Of a stretch of DNA of 37,437 bases, positions 1-8,970 are shown piece by piece (position 1 is the stretch's first letter; every line of letters begins with the position of its first letter). The DNA comes from CAZMXP01 sp964570285. Lineage in GTDB: Bacteria > Planctomycetota > PLA2. The notes below the pieces were generated by a model. It searched no databases. It saw nothing but the letters and a program-made list of their open reading frames with translations, and was not told where the DNA came from. Location: assembly GCA_964570285.1 (NCBI GenBank), contig CAZMXP010000048.1, forward strand, positions 1 through 37,437, given 5' to 3'. The position numbers were made by a program, and so were the translations under genes.

Positions 1-814
1 CCGCCTTGATGCGCTCCTCGAACTGGCCGCGGTACTTCGTGCCGGCGACCATCATCGCGAGGTCGAGCACGACGAGCCGCTTGTTGCGCAGGATCTCGGG
101 CACCTCGCCCTTGACGATCATCTGCGCGAGCCCCTCGACGATGGCGGTCTTGCCGACGCCCGCCTCGCCGAGCAGCACCGGGTTGTTCTTCGTCCGGCGC
201 GAGAGGATCTGCATCACGCGCTCGATCTCGGGCCCGCGCCCGATGACCGGGTCGAGCTTGTTCTCGCGGGCGAGGTCGGTCAGGTCGCGGCCGAAGGCGT
301 CGAGCGCCGGCGTCTTCGACTTGCTGTTCTGCTGCGGGGCGGCCGGCTCGGCCTCCTCCTCGGTCTCCTGGCCGACCTCGGCGCCGAGCAGCTCGAGCAC
401 CTCCTCGCGCACGTCCTCGAGCCGGACCTTGATGTTCTGGAGCACCTGGGCCGCGATGCCCTCCTGCTCACGGATCAGGCCGAGCAGCAGGTGCTCGGTG
501 CCGATGTAGTTGTGGCCGAGGTTGCTCGCCTCCTCGAGGGCCAGTTCCAGCACCTTCTTCGCCCGCGGCGTGAAGGGGAGCTGGCCCATCGTCACCATCG
601 TGGTGCCGTGGGAGACGAGCTTCTCGACCTCCTGCCGGATCTTCTTCAGGTCGACGTCGAGGTTCTTGAGGACGTCGGCGGCGACCCCGGACCCCTCCTG
701 GATGAGCCCGAGCAGGATGTGCTCGGTGCCGATGTAGTCGTGGTTGAACCTCTGCGCCTCCTGGCGGGCGAGGCCCATGACCTTTCTCGCGCGGTCTGTG
801 AAGCGGTCAAACAT
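1..814 (-). CDS. clpC: ATP-dependent Clp protease ATP-binding subunit ClpC, N-terminal part (cut by window start)
   Basis: Cytoplasmic AAA+ unfoldase that feeds proteins to ClpP; in Bacillus it recognises substrates phosphorylated on arginine by McsB. About 271 residues are visible, beginning MFDRFTDRARKVM. Two Clp_N repeats occupy about residues 1-145, each with an (H)xYIGTEH motif (near 27-32 and 102-108). A charged linker (about 148-170) follows, then the first AAA+ domain with Walker A GEAGVGKTA at 216-224. The second AAA+ domain lies outside the window. The ATG at 814 has GGAG about 8 bases upstream. The two Clp_N repeats followed by an acidic linker fit ClpC better than ClpB. It lies 238 bases downstream of mcsB on the same strand, and that gap may hold its own promoter. 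The 3' end is missing because of the window edge, not because of a truncation. Confidence 0.95.
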   Translation of the reverse strand, partial: MFDRFTDRARKVMGLARQEAQRFNHDYIGTEHILLGLIQEGSGVAADVLKNLDVDLKKIRQEVEKLVSHGTTMVTMGQLPFTPRAKKVLELALEEASNLGHNYIGTEHLLLGLIREQEGIAAQVLQNIKVRLEDVREEVLELLGAEVGQETEEEAEPAAPQQNSKSKTPALDAFGRDLTDLARENKLDPVIGRGPEIERVMQILSRRTKNNPVLLGEAGVGKTAIVEGLAQMIVKGEVPEILRNKRLVVLDLAMMVAGTKYRGQFEERIKA

Positions 815-899
815 CGCTGTCTCCGGGGGTTCCACTTCGGCCGGAAGGATCCGTCGCACACGGCATACCGGAGGGGCGCCCCTCGCTGCACATTACATG

Positions 900-905
900 A
901 GTATA
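900..905 (-). promoter_or_regulatory. Candidate -10 element for clpC in the mcsB-clpC gap
   Basis: On the minus strand the 238-base gap between mcsB and clpC contains TATACT, matching the sigma-70 -10 consensus at five of six positions, about 86 bases before the clpC ATG. No good -35 hexamer lies 17 bases upstream, so the call is weak. The same leader has the palindrome GGGGCGCCCC at about 873-882, which may fold in the mRNA. I saw no CIRCE or CtsR-like heptanucleotide repeat here. Confidence 0.25.
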
Positions 906-1052
906 TCGGACGAATCCAAAACCCCTCGCGCGTCCCGGGGCGGAGAGCCGATCCGGCGCGAAATGGGGCGGTCCGCGCGGACCGTCTCGGTGGGGGCGCG
1001 GGGGCCCGGATCGTGCCAAAACGACAGGGACCGCTCGGGGCGCCGCGCGGGG

Positions 1053-2105
1053 CTACAGCCCGAGGTGCCGGCGGATGAACTCGGCGCGGGTCGCATCGCG
1101 CTCGGTCGCGCTCAGGTCGCGCTTCTCGAGTCGCTGGAGGTGCGCGGGCTGGGTGAGGATGAACAGTTCGTTGACGGTCGCGATGTCGACGTTCTCGAGC
1201 AGGCCGAGGTTGACCCCGAGCCGCACCGACGAGAGGAGGTCCATCGTCTCCTCGGACGTGATCGTGCGCGCCCGTTCGAGCTGGCCGAACGCGCGCCACA
1301 CCTTGTCCTCGAGGCTCACCCGCTCCTGCTGCATCAGGTGCCCGCGGACCTCCCGCTCGTAGGTGACGATGCGCGGGACGACCCGCTCGAGGAGTTCGAG
1401 GATGCCGCCCTCGCCGATGCCCAGCGTGATCTGGTTGCTGATCTGGTAGAAATCGCCCGACGCCTGCGTGCCCTCGCCGTAGAAGCCGCGCACCGCGAGA
1501 TTGATCTTGGTGACCGAGGCGAAGACCTTGTCGATCTGCTTCGTGAAGACCAGCGCCGGGAGGTGGAGCATCACCGACGCGCGCATGCCGGTCCCGACGT
1601 TCGTCGGGCAGGCGGTGAGGAAGCCGAACTCCTTGCCGAACGCGAAGTGGAGGTCCTCGTCGAGGCGCTCGTCGAGCTTGCGGATGTCCTCGTAGGCGTC
1701 GCGGATCTGGAACCCGGCCCGGATGGCCTGCATCCGGAGATGGTCCTCCTCGTTCACCATCACCGCGAGCATCTCGGTCCGGTTGAAGAGCACCCCCCGG
1801 CCCCCGCTCCCGTTGGCGAGCTCCCGCGAGATCAGGTGGCGCTCGAGCAGGAAGCGGCTCGTCGTCTCGGAACTCTCGGCGAGGTCGACGTAGCAGTGGC
1901 CGTTCTGCGTGAGGCCGAGCAGGTCGAGGGCCCTGCGGATCGCCTCGTGGATCTCGGCGCGCTGGCTCTCGGTGGCCCGCGTCAGGAACGGGAAGCTGGC
2001 GAGGTTCCTCGCGAGCCGGACGCGGCTCGAGATCACGATGTCGCTGTCGGGGCCCGACCCCTTCAACCACTCGCCGCTCTGGCCGATCAGTTCGTCAAGG
2101 TTCAA
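1053..2105 (-). CDS. mcsB: Protein arginine kinase McsB
   Basis: ATP:guanido phosphotransferase family enzyme. In Firmicutes McsB phosphorylates arginine residues of repressors and damaged proteins and so marks them for ClpC-ClpP. The 350 residues match the family's usual length. Visible signatures are SSRVRLARN at 26-34, the NEEDHLR motif of the catalytic core and CPTNVGTGMRASVM near the nucleotide-binding region. The start is a TTG at 2103-2105, chosen because GGGGGAG lies about 8 bases upstream and because it overlaps the end of mcsA by 11 bases, a sign of translational coupling. Its neighbours mcsA and clpC make the assignment firm. Arginine kinases of animals share the fold but lack this partnership. 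It is inference that it acts in the same way outside Firmicutes. Confidence 0.94.
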   Translation of the reverse strand: MNLDELIGQSGEWLKGSGPDSDIVISSRVRLARNLASFPFLTRATESQRAEIHEAIRRALDLLGLTQNGHCYVDLAESSETTSRFLLERHLISRELANGSGGRGVLFNRTEMLAVMVNEEDHLRMQAIRAGFQIRDAYEDIRKLDERLDEDLHFAFGKEFGFLTACPTNVGTGMRASVMLHLPALVFTKQIDKVFASVTKINLAVRGFYGEGTQASGDFYQISNQITLGIGEGGILELLERVVPRIVTYEREVRGHLMQQERVSLEDKVWRAFGQLERARTITSEETMDLLSSVRLGVNLGLLENVDIATVNELFILTQPAHLQRLEKRDLSATERDATRAEFIRRHLGL

Positions 2106-2601
2106 CGTCCGGCTCCCCCGTGAGGCTCTTGATCCGGTCGCGCAGCCGCGCGGCGCTCTCGTAGTCCTCGGCCGCCACCGCCGTGGCGAGTTCCGCCTCT
2201 AGCTTCGCCATCTCCTCCCCGCTGGCGAGCGTCCTCCGCAACCGCTCCGGGATGCGCCCCGTGTGCCTCGCCGAGCCGTGCACCTTCTCGAGCAGCGGCA
2301 CGAGGACCGGCGAGAAGGCGTCGTAGCAGGCGGGGCACCCGAGGCGGCCCTTCGCCTTGAACTCGCCGTAGGCGAGGCCGCACTGGGGGCAGGCGGCGGG
2401 GACGGTATCGACCTCTCCCCGCCCGGCGAACGGGGTCCCCTTCACGATGTGCGTCAGCAGCGAGGGGAAGGCGTGGGCCATGTTCTTCTCGTGGGCGCAG
2501 GGCTCGCAGACATGCACCTCCGTCGGCTTGCCCTCCTTGCTCTTGTCCCAGAAGTGGATCTTCGCCTCGCGCTTCCCGCAGTACTGGCAGAGTTTGCCCA
2601 T
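2095..2601 (-). CDS. mcsA: McsA-type zinc-finger/UVR-domain activator of McsB
   Basis: Small adaptor of 168 residues. In Bacillus McsA binds zinc and activates the kinase McsB. Four CxxC pairs are visible (C5/C8, C32/C35, C71/C74, C89/C92), enough for two zinc-binding sites. A C-terminal UVR motif (about 130-162) is rich in E/A/R and is of the type that mediates contacts in UvrB/UvrC and in ClpC/McsA partners. The ATG at 2601 is preceded by AGAGAG and lies 11 bases after the murD stop; its TGA overlaps the TTG start of mcsB. The reading frame stays open upstream through murD, but that part is a shadow of murD, so there is no murD-mcsA fusion. Confidence 0.9.
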   Translation of the reverse strand: MGKLCQYCGKREAKIHFWDKSKEGKPTEVHVCEPCAHEKNMAHAFPSLLTHIVKGTPFAGRGEVDTVPAACPQCGLAYGEFKAKGRLGCPACYDAFSPVLVPLLEKVHGSARHTGRIPERLRRTLASGEEMAKLEAELATAVAAEDYESAARLRDRIKSLTGEPDVEP

Positions 2602-2612
2602 CTCTCTAGGTA

Positions 2613-3890
2613 TTATCGGGCAGTTTCGCCCACAAGCTCCCGGAATCGGTCGCCGCGGACGTCGAAGGACGGAAACTCGTCGTAGGAGGAGAACCCGGGG
2701 CTCAGCAGCAGCACGTCCCCGGGCCGCGAGACCGCGATCCCGCGCCGCACGGCCGCATCGAACCCCGGCTCGAGGGCGCTGCCGGGGATCTCCCGGGCGA
2801 GCCTCGGCCCCATCTCCCCGTACGCCACCACCGCGCGCGCCCGCCGCGCCGACTCGACCAGCGGCCCGAGCGGCAGCCCCTTGTCCCGGCCGCCGGTGAG
2901 GAGCACCACCGGCCGGTCGAAGGAGGCGATCGCCGCCGCGACCGCCTCGGGGCTCGTCGAGACGGAATCGTTGATCCTCAGCACCCCCCCCACCTCGCCG
3001 AGCGGCTCCAGCCGGTAGGGGAGCGTGGCGAAGGAGGCCATCGCCGCTTCGCAACCCTCCTGCGTCGCCCCCGCGGCGAGCGCGGCCCGGCAGGCGGCGG
3101 CGGCATTGAGGAGGTTGTGGGCCCCGCGGAGGCGGAGGGATGTGAGGGGGACCGGGGGAGCGAGATCGCGCCCGAACCACTCCACCTGCCCCCGCGCCCC
3201 CTGACCATAGGCCCTGCACGTGGGATCGTCCGCGCAGAGCACGACGGTCCCCCCGCCCGGCACGGAGTCCACGAGCCGCCGCTTCGAGGCCGCGTAGTGC
3301 CCGAAGGTCTTGTGCCGGTCGAGGTGGTCGCCGGTGACGTTGGTGACGACCGCGGCCAGCGGGCGCAGCAGGCCGCTCTCGAGCCAGTGGAGCTGGAAGG
3401 AGGAGATCTCGAGCACGGCGACGGTGCCGGGCTCGTGGGCCTGCGCCTCGTTCAGCAGCGAGTGGCCGATGTTGCCGCCCAGCGCGACGCTTCGCCCGCT
3501 CCGCTTGAGCATCGCGGCGATCAGGGTCGAGGTGGTGGACTTGCCGTTCGTGCCGGTGACGCCGACGACCGGCCCCCGGAGGCGCCGCAGCGTGAGGCCG
3601 AGTTCCGTGACGATCTCGGCGCCGCTGCGGCGCGCGAGATCGACCATCGGGTGGTCGAAGGGGATCGCCGGGTTGACGACCAGCGTGTCGCACGCGCGGA
3701 AGTCCTCCTCGCGAGGCGGCCCCAGATGCAGGCGAACGCCCAGCGGGGCGACCTCGGCGATCGAGGAGGCGAGCTTTTTCTCGTCGGCGCTGTCGGTCGC
3801 GACGACCTCGGCGCCGAGCGCCGCGAAGTGGCGGGCCGCCGCGACCCCGCCGCCGAATCGGCCGAGGCCGAAGACCAGCACGCGGTTCAT
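2613..3890 (-). CDS. murD: UDP-N-acetylmuramoyl-L-alanine--D-glutamate ligase MurD
   Basis: Cytoplasmic peptidoglycan precursor enzyme that adds D-glutamate to UDP-MurNAc-L-Ala using ATP. The 425 residues fit the Mur ligase family. The N-terminal part is a Rossmann-like UDP-binding domain (FGLGRFGGG near residue 7). The ATP-binding P-loop GTNGKSTT is at 113-120, followed by EISSFQLHW and NVTGDHLDRH. The C-terminal Mur ligase domain contains LTGGRDKGLPLGPL and a closing SPGFSSYDEF motif typical of MurD. Its ATG overlaps the stop of the PEGA gene by four bases (ATGA), and mcsA follows 11 bases after its stop, so the gene sits inside an operon leading to mcsB. Cell-wall synthesis and arginine phosphorylation share this transcript, an uncommon combination. 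Confidence 0.95.
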   Translation of the reverse strand: MNRVLVFGLGRFGGGVAAARHFAALGAEVVATDSADEKKLASSIAEVAPLGVRLHLGPPREEDFRACDTLVVNPAIPFDHPMVDLARRSGAEIVTELGLTLRRLRGPVVGVTGTNGKSTTSTLIAAMLKRSGRSVALGGNIGHSLLNEAQAHEPGTVAVLEISSFQLHWLESGLLRPLAAVVTNVTGDHLDRHKTFGHYAASKRRLVDSVPGGGTVVLCADDPTCRAYGQGARGQVEWFGRDLAPPVPLTSLRLRGAHNLLNAAAACRAALAAGATQEGCEAAMASFATLPYRLEPLGEVGGVLRINDSVSTSPEAVAAAIASFDRPVVLLTGGRDKGLPLGPLVESARRARAVVAYGEMGPRLAREIPGSALEPGFDAAVRRGIAVSRPGDVLLLSPGFSSYDEFPSFDVRGDRFRELVGETAR

Positions 3891-4300
3891 GGCGTCTTCC
3901 GCGCGTCGCGGCGCGCCCGGGAGGCGGCCTCCGCGAGGCGGCCCATCTCCGCGGCGATCTCCTCCTCGGTGAGGTCGCGCAGGGGTTGGAGGCGCACGGC
4001 GACCTCGTGATCGTCGCGGATGCGCTTGGGCAGGAGCACGTCCGTGAAGAAGTCGGCCACCGGGCGCTGGTACCAGGGCGTCTTGAGCTCGACGACGCGC
4101 TGCTCGGGTTCATGGCCGGGCAGGGCGACCTCGACGAGGACCGTGCCGTAGTGGTGGAAGCGCCAGACGGCGGGCGAGGTCCCGGCGTCGCGGCCGTTCA
4201 CGCGGACCGCCGCTCCCTCGGGATCGGTGCGGATGTGAAGCCGACGTTCGACGCACGCCCCCGTGAGGAGGAGCAGCGCGAGGAGGGCAGCGCGACCCAC
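3887..4300 (-). CDS. Small PEGA-domain lipoprotein
   Basis: A 137-residue exported protein. The GTG at 4298-4300 begins MGRAALLALLLLTGAC, a short hydrophobic signal followed by Cys16, which fits a lipoprotein although the lipobox (LTGAC) is not ideal. Residues about 20-72 look like a PEGA domain: beta-rich, with DPEGAAVRVNG and GTSPAVWRF, followed by a segment ending in a charged tail that is probably alpha-helical. PEGA domains are common in surface proteins of planctomycetes and other phyla; no enzyme activity is expected. The stop overlaps murD by four bases, so this is the first visible gene of the murD-mcsA-mcsB run. A longer frame upstream would run into the divergent histidine kinase gene and has no better start. 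GGGAAGGGA lies about 13 bases upstream, which is rather far, so the start carries some doubt. Confidence 0.75.
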   Translation of the reverse strand: MGRAALLALLLLTGACVERRLHIRTDPEGAAVRVNGRDAGTSPAVWRFHHYGTVLVEVALPGHEPEQRVVELKTPWYQRPVADFFTDVLLPKRIRDDHEVAVRLQPLRDLTEEEIAAEMGRLAEAASRARRDARKTP

Positions 4301-4387
4301 GACAAGAGTGTACGTCCCTTCCCCAACAGATCGGCACGCCGCGCGAGTTCGTCCATTCCGTCGTGGCTTCGAGTCGTAGCTCCCGTC

Positions 4388-4393
4388 TAGAAT
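4388..4393 (+). promoter_or_regulatory. Candidate -10 element giving a near-leaderless kinase mRNA
   Basis: TAGAAT lies four bases before the ATG of the histidine kinase gene and matches the -10 consensus at five of six positions. With the usual 6-7 base spacing, transcription would start at or next to the ATG, so the mRNA may be leaderless; no Shine-Dalgarno sequence is visible. A matching -35 hexamer is not evident. The gap of 97 bases is shared with the divergent PEGA gene. Confidence 0.3.
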
Positions 4394-4397
4394 CCGC

Positions 4398-5860
4398 ATG
4401 GAGCCCCCCCTGAAATCCATCCTCAGCGACAACGCCACCCTCCCGAGGGCGGTCGACGCGCGCCGCACCGACCGCGTGCTCTCGCGCTGCCTCGCGGACC
4501 TCGACGCGCGCGGCGAAGTGGCCGCGCCCTTCGACCGGGCGAGCGAGTTCCTCGCGACGCTCGTCCCGGCGCTGCTCGCGGGCGACGCGGACGCGGCGCG
4601 GGCCGTCGTCCTCGGCAGCGACCTCCCGACGCGGGAGGTCCTCGACCTCGCGTTGCGCGCGCGTTCGGGGACGCGGGGGCACCGCGCGCGCCCGCACGAG
4701 CGCGCCGACCGGGAACGCGCCGCGGATGCGGCGCTGCGGGCGCTGGCCGACCGCGAGGATCCCGCGCGACCCGAGGACCTCGAGCGCCGACGCCAGATCG
4801 CGACGGTGCACCGGCGGCTTCTCGCGCTGCTCACCGACGGCGTGCTGACCGCCCGCCTCGACGGCCGGATCCAGCACGCCAACCGCGCGGCCCGCGAGGT
4901 GCTCGGCCTAAGGCTGCGCGGGCTGCGCGAGACGGCGCTCCGGGGGCTCTTCGCGGATCCGGCGGAGGCGGACGCCATCGCCTCGACGGCGGTGCGCGAG
5001 GGGACGGCGCGGGCGCGGGAGGTCGATCTCCGGTCGATCCCGGGCTCGACGATCCCCGTGCGCATCGTCGCCGCGCGGGCGGACGGGCCCGAGCCGCGCC
5101 TCATCGTCGTCTTCCGCGACCTGACCGAGATCCGCCACATCCGCTCGCGCCTGCTCGAGACCGAGAAGCTCGGCGCGATGGCCAAGATCGCCGGCTCGGT
5201 CGCGCACGAGATCCGCAACCCGCTGAACGCGCTCTTCCTGAACGCCGACCTGCTCGAGGACGAACTCCACGAGGGGGAGGGGGTCCCGCCCGCGATCGAG
5301 GAGATCCTGCGGGTGATGCGGGAGGAGATCGAGCGGCTCAACGAGATCATCAAGAACTACCTCTCGCTCAGCAAGCTCGGCAGCGCCAACTTCGAGCGGC
5401 TCGACCTGAACCAGGTGGTCCAGGAGTTCTCGGAGGAGGCGGAGGAGGCGGCGGCCAAGCGCGGGCTGGCGCTCGACGTGCGCCTGGCGCGGGGGGAGAC
5501 GAACGTCCGCGCCGACCGGAACATGCTCCGCCGGGTGCTCGTGAACCTCGTGCAGAACGCCTTCGACGCGTCGCCGGCGGGGGGCAGGGTGGTCGTCGGC
5601 ACGCGGCGCCTGATGCACAAGGTGAAGCTCTGGGTGCGGGACATGGGGAGCGGCGTCGGGCGCGACGCGGAGACGCAGCTCTTCCAGCCCTTCTTCTCGA
5701 CGAAGGAACGGGGCACGGGGCTCGGCCTCTACCTGATCCGGGAGATCGTGATGGCGCACGAGGGGGCCGTCGCGCTGCGGTCGCTCAAGCCGCTCGGCGC
5801 GCAGGCGACAGTGCTCCTGCCGCGGCTCCGCGAGGAGGCAGGGGAGCGAGGGGGCCTGCG

Positions 5861-5864
<4 letters not shown>
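4398..5864 (+). CDS. NtrB-like PAS-domain sensor histidine kinase
   Basis: Soluble two-component sensor of 488 residues with no membrane segment, so it probably senses a cytoplasmic signal. An Arg/Ala-rich N-terminal part (1-135) of unknown role leads to a PAS domain (about 140-245). The HisKA dimerisation domain carries the phospho-accepting H270 in SVAHEIRNPLNAL. The HATPase_c domain shows the N-box NLVQNAFDA at 383-391, the G1 box DMGSGV and the GTGLGL G2 box at 439-444. The stop overlaps the start of the response regulator by four bases (ATGA), so the two are one translational unit. The family is that of NtrB/ZraS-type kinases that act on sigma-54 activators. The stimulus cannot be told from the sequence. 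Confidence 0.9.
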
Positions 5865-7255
<1,391 letters not shown>

Positions 7256-7314
7256 CCCGCCGGTCGGGCGGGGGGGACTGCGCTTCGCCCCGCCCCCCCG
7301 GCGCACAAATGCCG

Positions 7315-7350
7315 AAGGCGGAGGGAGGGGCTCTCCCCTCCCTCCGCCTT
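7315..7350. terminator. Perfect 16-bp hairpin between convergent genes
   Basis: A perfect inverted repeat with 16-base arms (7315-7330 and 7335-7350) and a CTCT loop. It stands 60 bases after the response-regulator stop and 47 bases past the stop of the minus-strand 31-codon gene, so it can serve both. Neither side has a clear T-tract, so termination efficiency is uncertain; it may instead protect mRNA 3' ends. Confidence 0.6.
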
Positions 7351-7396
7351 GCGTAGGAAGAAGTCGCTGCGACGGCTTCGCGCCGCAGCGGCTTGT

Positions 7397-7492
7397 TCAC
7401 TTCTTCTTCTTGCGAGTGGCCTTCTTCTTCGTGGCCTTCTTCGTCGCCTTCTTCTTCGTCGCCTTCTTCTTGGCTTTCTTGCGTGCGGCCAT
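7397..7492 (-). CDS. 31-residue Lys/Ala/Thr-rich histone-H1-like protein
   Basis: A very short basic protein, MAARKKAKKKAT followed by repeats of the type KKKAT and KKAT, ending in four lysines; 18 of 31 residues are Lys. Such sequences resemble the C-terminal tail of eukaryotic histone H1 and of bacterial H1-like proteins, which bind DNA without sequence specificity. The evidence for a real gene is a good ribosome site (AAAGGAG about 8 bases before the ATG), the clean start and stop, the flanking hairpin and a sigma-54-like promoter 59 bases upstream. It is shorter than described H1-like proteins and has no globular domain. Binding to DNA, or to RNA or polyphosphate, is inference from charge alone. 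Confidence 0.7.
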   Translation of the reverse strand: MAARKKAKKKATKKKATKKATKKKATRKKKK

Positions 7493-7550
7493 TCCAGAGA
7501 CTCCTTTCAACACGTGGATTCGATCGGTCCAGCGTACGTACGTTCCCTCA

Positions 7551-7566
7551 TACAAGATTCGTGCCA
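7551..7566 (-). promoter_or_regulatory. Candidate sigma-54 promoter for the H1-like gene
   Basis: On the minus strand the sequence reads TGGCAC-GAATC-TTGTA. The -24 element matches the consensus exactly and the five-base spacer is right, but the -12 element has GT where the nearly invariant GC is expected. It lies 59 bases upstream of the ATG of the H1-like gene in non-coding DNA. Two sigma-54 activators are encoded in this window, one of them 300 bases away. The -12 mismatch could weaken or abolish activity. Confidence 0.4.
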
Positions 7567-7639
7567 CACGCGCGATTCGACCGGAAGCGCACCCGAACGC
7601 GCGTGAAACGGCACCGGATCACAGGTCGCGCGTCCGCGC

Positions 7640-7861
7640 ATTCTCATTTTGATAGGCGCGCGCGGCGCATCGCGCGGCGCGCGCTCTCGCGTACGGAATC
7701 GCGCGTTGTCGCGTTTCGCGCAAGCTTGCCGCGCGTCGCGTGCGCGCGCTCGGACTCGTGTCCGCGCGCGCGCCGCGTGCGCGTGCGCCCGGCGCGCCGC
7801 TCCCGTCGCGCCGCTTCTCATTCTGAGAAGCGCGCGGCGCCTTGTTTTTCAAAATGAGAAT
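7640..7861. repeat. Paired TCTCATT elements flanking a CpG-rich non-coding stretch
   Basis: ATTCTCATTTTGA at 7640-7652 is repeated as an exact 13-base inverted copy at 7849-7861. Between them, at 7814-7830, lies the related palindrome CTTCTCA-TTC-TGAGAAG. These are AT-rich islands in DNA otherwise dominated by CG steps, including alternating purine/pyrimidine runs (for example around 7760-7795) that could adopt Z-form. The arrangement resembles a set of operator sites for one regulator, but I cannot name it. The remainder of the gap from 7493 to 7929 shows no credible gene: the arginine-rich open frames are products of the CG repeats. Confidence 0.5.
7807..7849 (+). terminator. Orphan terminator-like hairpin upstream of the metallopeptidase gene
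   Basis: The palindrome at 7814-7830 extends by a further six pairs (7808-7813 with 7835-7840, with a four-base bulge on the right arm). It is followed by CTTGTTTTTC, so on the plus strand it has the form of an intrinsic terminator. No plus-strand gene ends just before it: the response regulator stops 550 bases earlier and has its own hairpin. It could end a small untranslated RNA or act as an attenuator in front of the metallopeptidase gene. Confidence 0.4.
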
Positions 7862-7929
7862 GAGCGCTCGCGCAGGATGTCGAACGCTTGGTGTGTAATG
7901 GTCGCGCGCCCGCCGAGGTCGGGCGCGCC

Positions 7930-8970
7930 GTGACCGCACGCCGCACGAAGTCGAAACGCAAGCGGAAGCCCTCGCTCGAATCGCTGAGGGACGACGAGCT
8001 GCTCGATCTGCGCTTCTGCGACCTCGAGGTCCGCATCGAGGGCACGTGGCTCGAGGCGATGGTCGGCCGCCTGCACGACGAGCTGGCGCGGCGCGGCCTC
8101 CGCATGCGCCCGCACGCGTGGCTCTCGACGGAGTGGTTCTCGCCCGACGGCGTGCCGGGCATCGCGATCCCCTTCTACCTCGCGCACCCGCGGCTGATGC
8201 GCCTCGAGCGGCGCGAGATGCTCGACGTGGAGGGGGGGACCCGCGAGAGCTGCATGCGCATCCTGCGTCACGAGGCCGGCCACGCGGTGGACAACGCCTA
8301 CCGGCTGCGCCGACGCCGCGAGTACCAGAAGGTGTTCGGCCGCGCGTCGCGCCCCTACCCCGCCTCCTACCGGCCCAACCCGTTCCGGCGCGACTTCGTG
8401 CTCCACCTCGACTGGTGGTATGCGCAGTCGCACCCCGCCGAGGACTTCGCGGAGACGTTCGCCGTCTGGTTGCGCCCCGGGTCGCGATGGAAGCAGCGGT
8501 ACCGGGGCTGGCCCGCGCTGAAGAAGCTCGCCTACGTGGATCGCGCGATGCGCGAACTCGCGGGAACGGTGCCCCCGGTCCGGACGAGGGAGCGCAGCGA
8601 GCCGCTCTCGCAGGTGCGGCGGACGCTCCGGTCGCACTACCGCCGGAAGCGCGACGCGTACGGCATCGACGATCCCGAACCGTTCGACCGCTATCTGCTG
8701 CGCCTCTTCGGCGAGAGCGGGACGCGCCACGGCTCCGCCGCCGCCTTCCTGAGCCGCCTCCAGCCGGAGCTCCTCTGGACGGTGGCCCAGTGGACGGGGG
8801 AACACCCCTATGTCGTCGAGCAGTTCCTCCGGGCCATGATCCACCAGTGCCGGCGGCTGAAGCTGCGGGTGCGCCGCACGGAGCGGCAGGTGCGGCAGGA
8901 GGCCGCCGTCCTCCTCACGGTGCAGGTGATGCACTACCTGGAGCGGGGCGGCCGGAGGATCGCGCTGTGA
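7930..8970 (+). CDS. Putative zinc-binding metallopeptidase
   Basis: A protein of 346 residues from the GTG at 7930; an upstream in-frame TTG at 7888 would add 14 residues. The start is uncertain because neither has a good ribosome site. The N-terminus is very basic (RRTKSKRKRKP). The zinc-peptidase motif HEAGH is at 114-118, and a distal EDFAETFAVWL (171-181) could supply the third ligand, as in gluzincin-like enzymes. The middle is rich in aromatic residues, and a helical C-terminal part (about 200-346) has no recognised domain. There is no signal peptide, so it is probably cytoplasmic. It resembles the family annotated as putative zinc-binding metallopeptidase in many environmental genomes. 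It is coupled to the following ATP-grasp ligase (GTGA overlap), suggesting that the two make and trim the same peptide or amide bond. The substrate is unknown. Confidence 0.7.
   Translation: MTARRTKSKRKRKPSLESLRDDELLDLRFCDLEVRIEGTWLEAMVGRLHDELARRGLRMRPHAWLSTEWFSPDGVPGIAIPFYLAHPRLMRLERREMLDVEGGTRESCMRILRHEAGHAVDNAYRLRRRREYQKVFGRASRPYPASYRPNPFRRDFVLHLDWWYAQSHPAEDFAETFAVWLRPGSRWKQRYRGWPALKKLAYVDRAMRELAGTVPPVRTRERSEPLSQVRRTLRSHYRRKRDAYGIDDPEPFDRYLLRLFGESGTRHGSAAAFLSRLQPELLWTVAQWTGEHPYVVEQFLRAMIHQCRRLKLRVRRTERQVRQEAAVLLTVQVMHYLERGGRRIAL

Noticed and set aside
2095..4113. Apparent 672-residue fusion of an N-terminal part to McsA
   Set aside because: The N-terminal part is the shadow of murD in another frame; McsA has its own ATG at 2601 with normal length.
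7877..7933. 18-codon ORF whose TGA overlaps the GTG start of the metallopeptidase (GTGA), as a leader peptide
   Set aside because: There is no ribosome site and no regulatory-peptide pattern; the overlap could easily be chance.
7507..7939. Arginine-rich open frames on both strands in the CpG-rich gap
   Set aside because: They consist of Arg/Ala runs that any CG-repeat DNA encodes, have no ribosome sites and no domain, and overlap each other on opposite strands.
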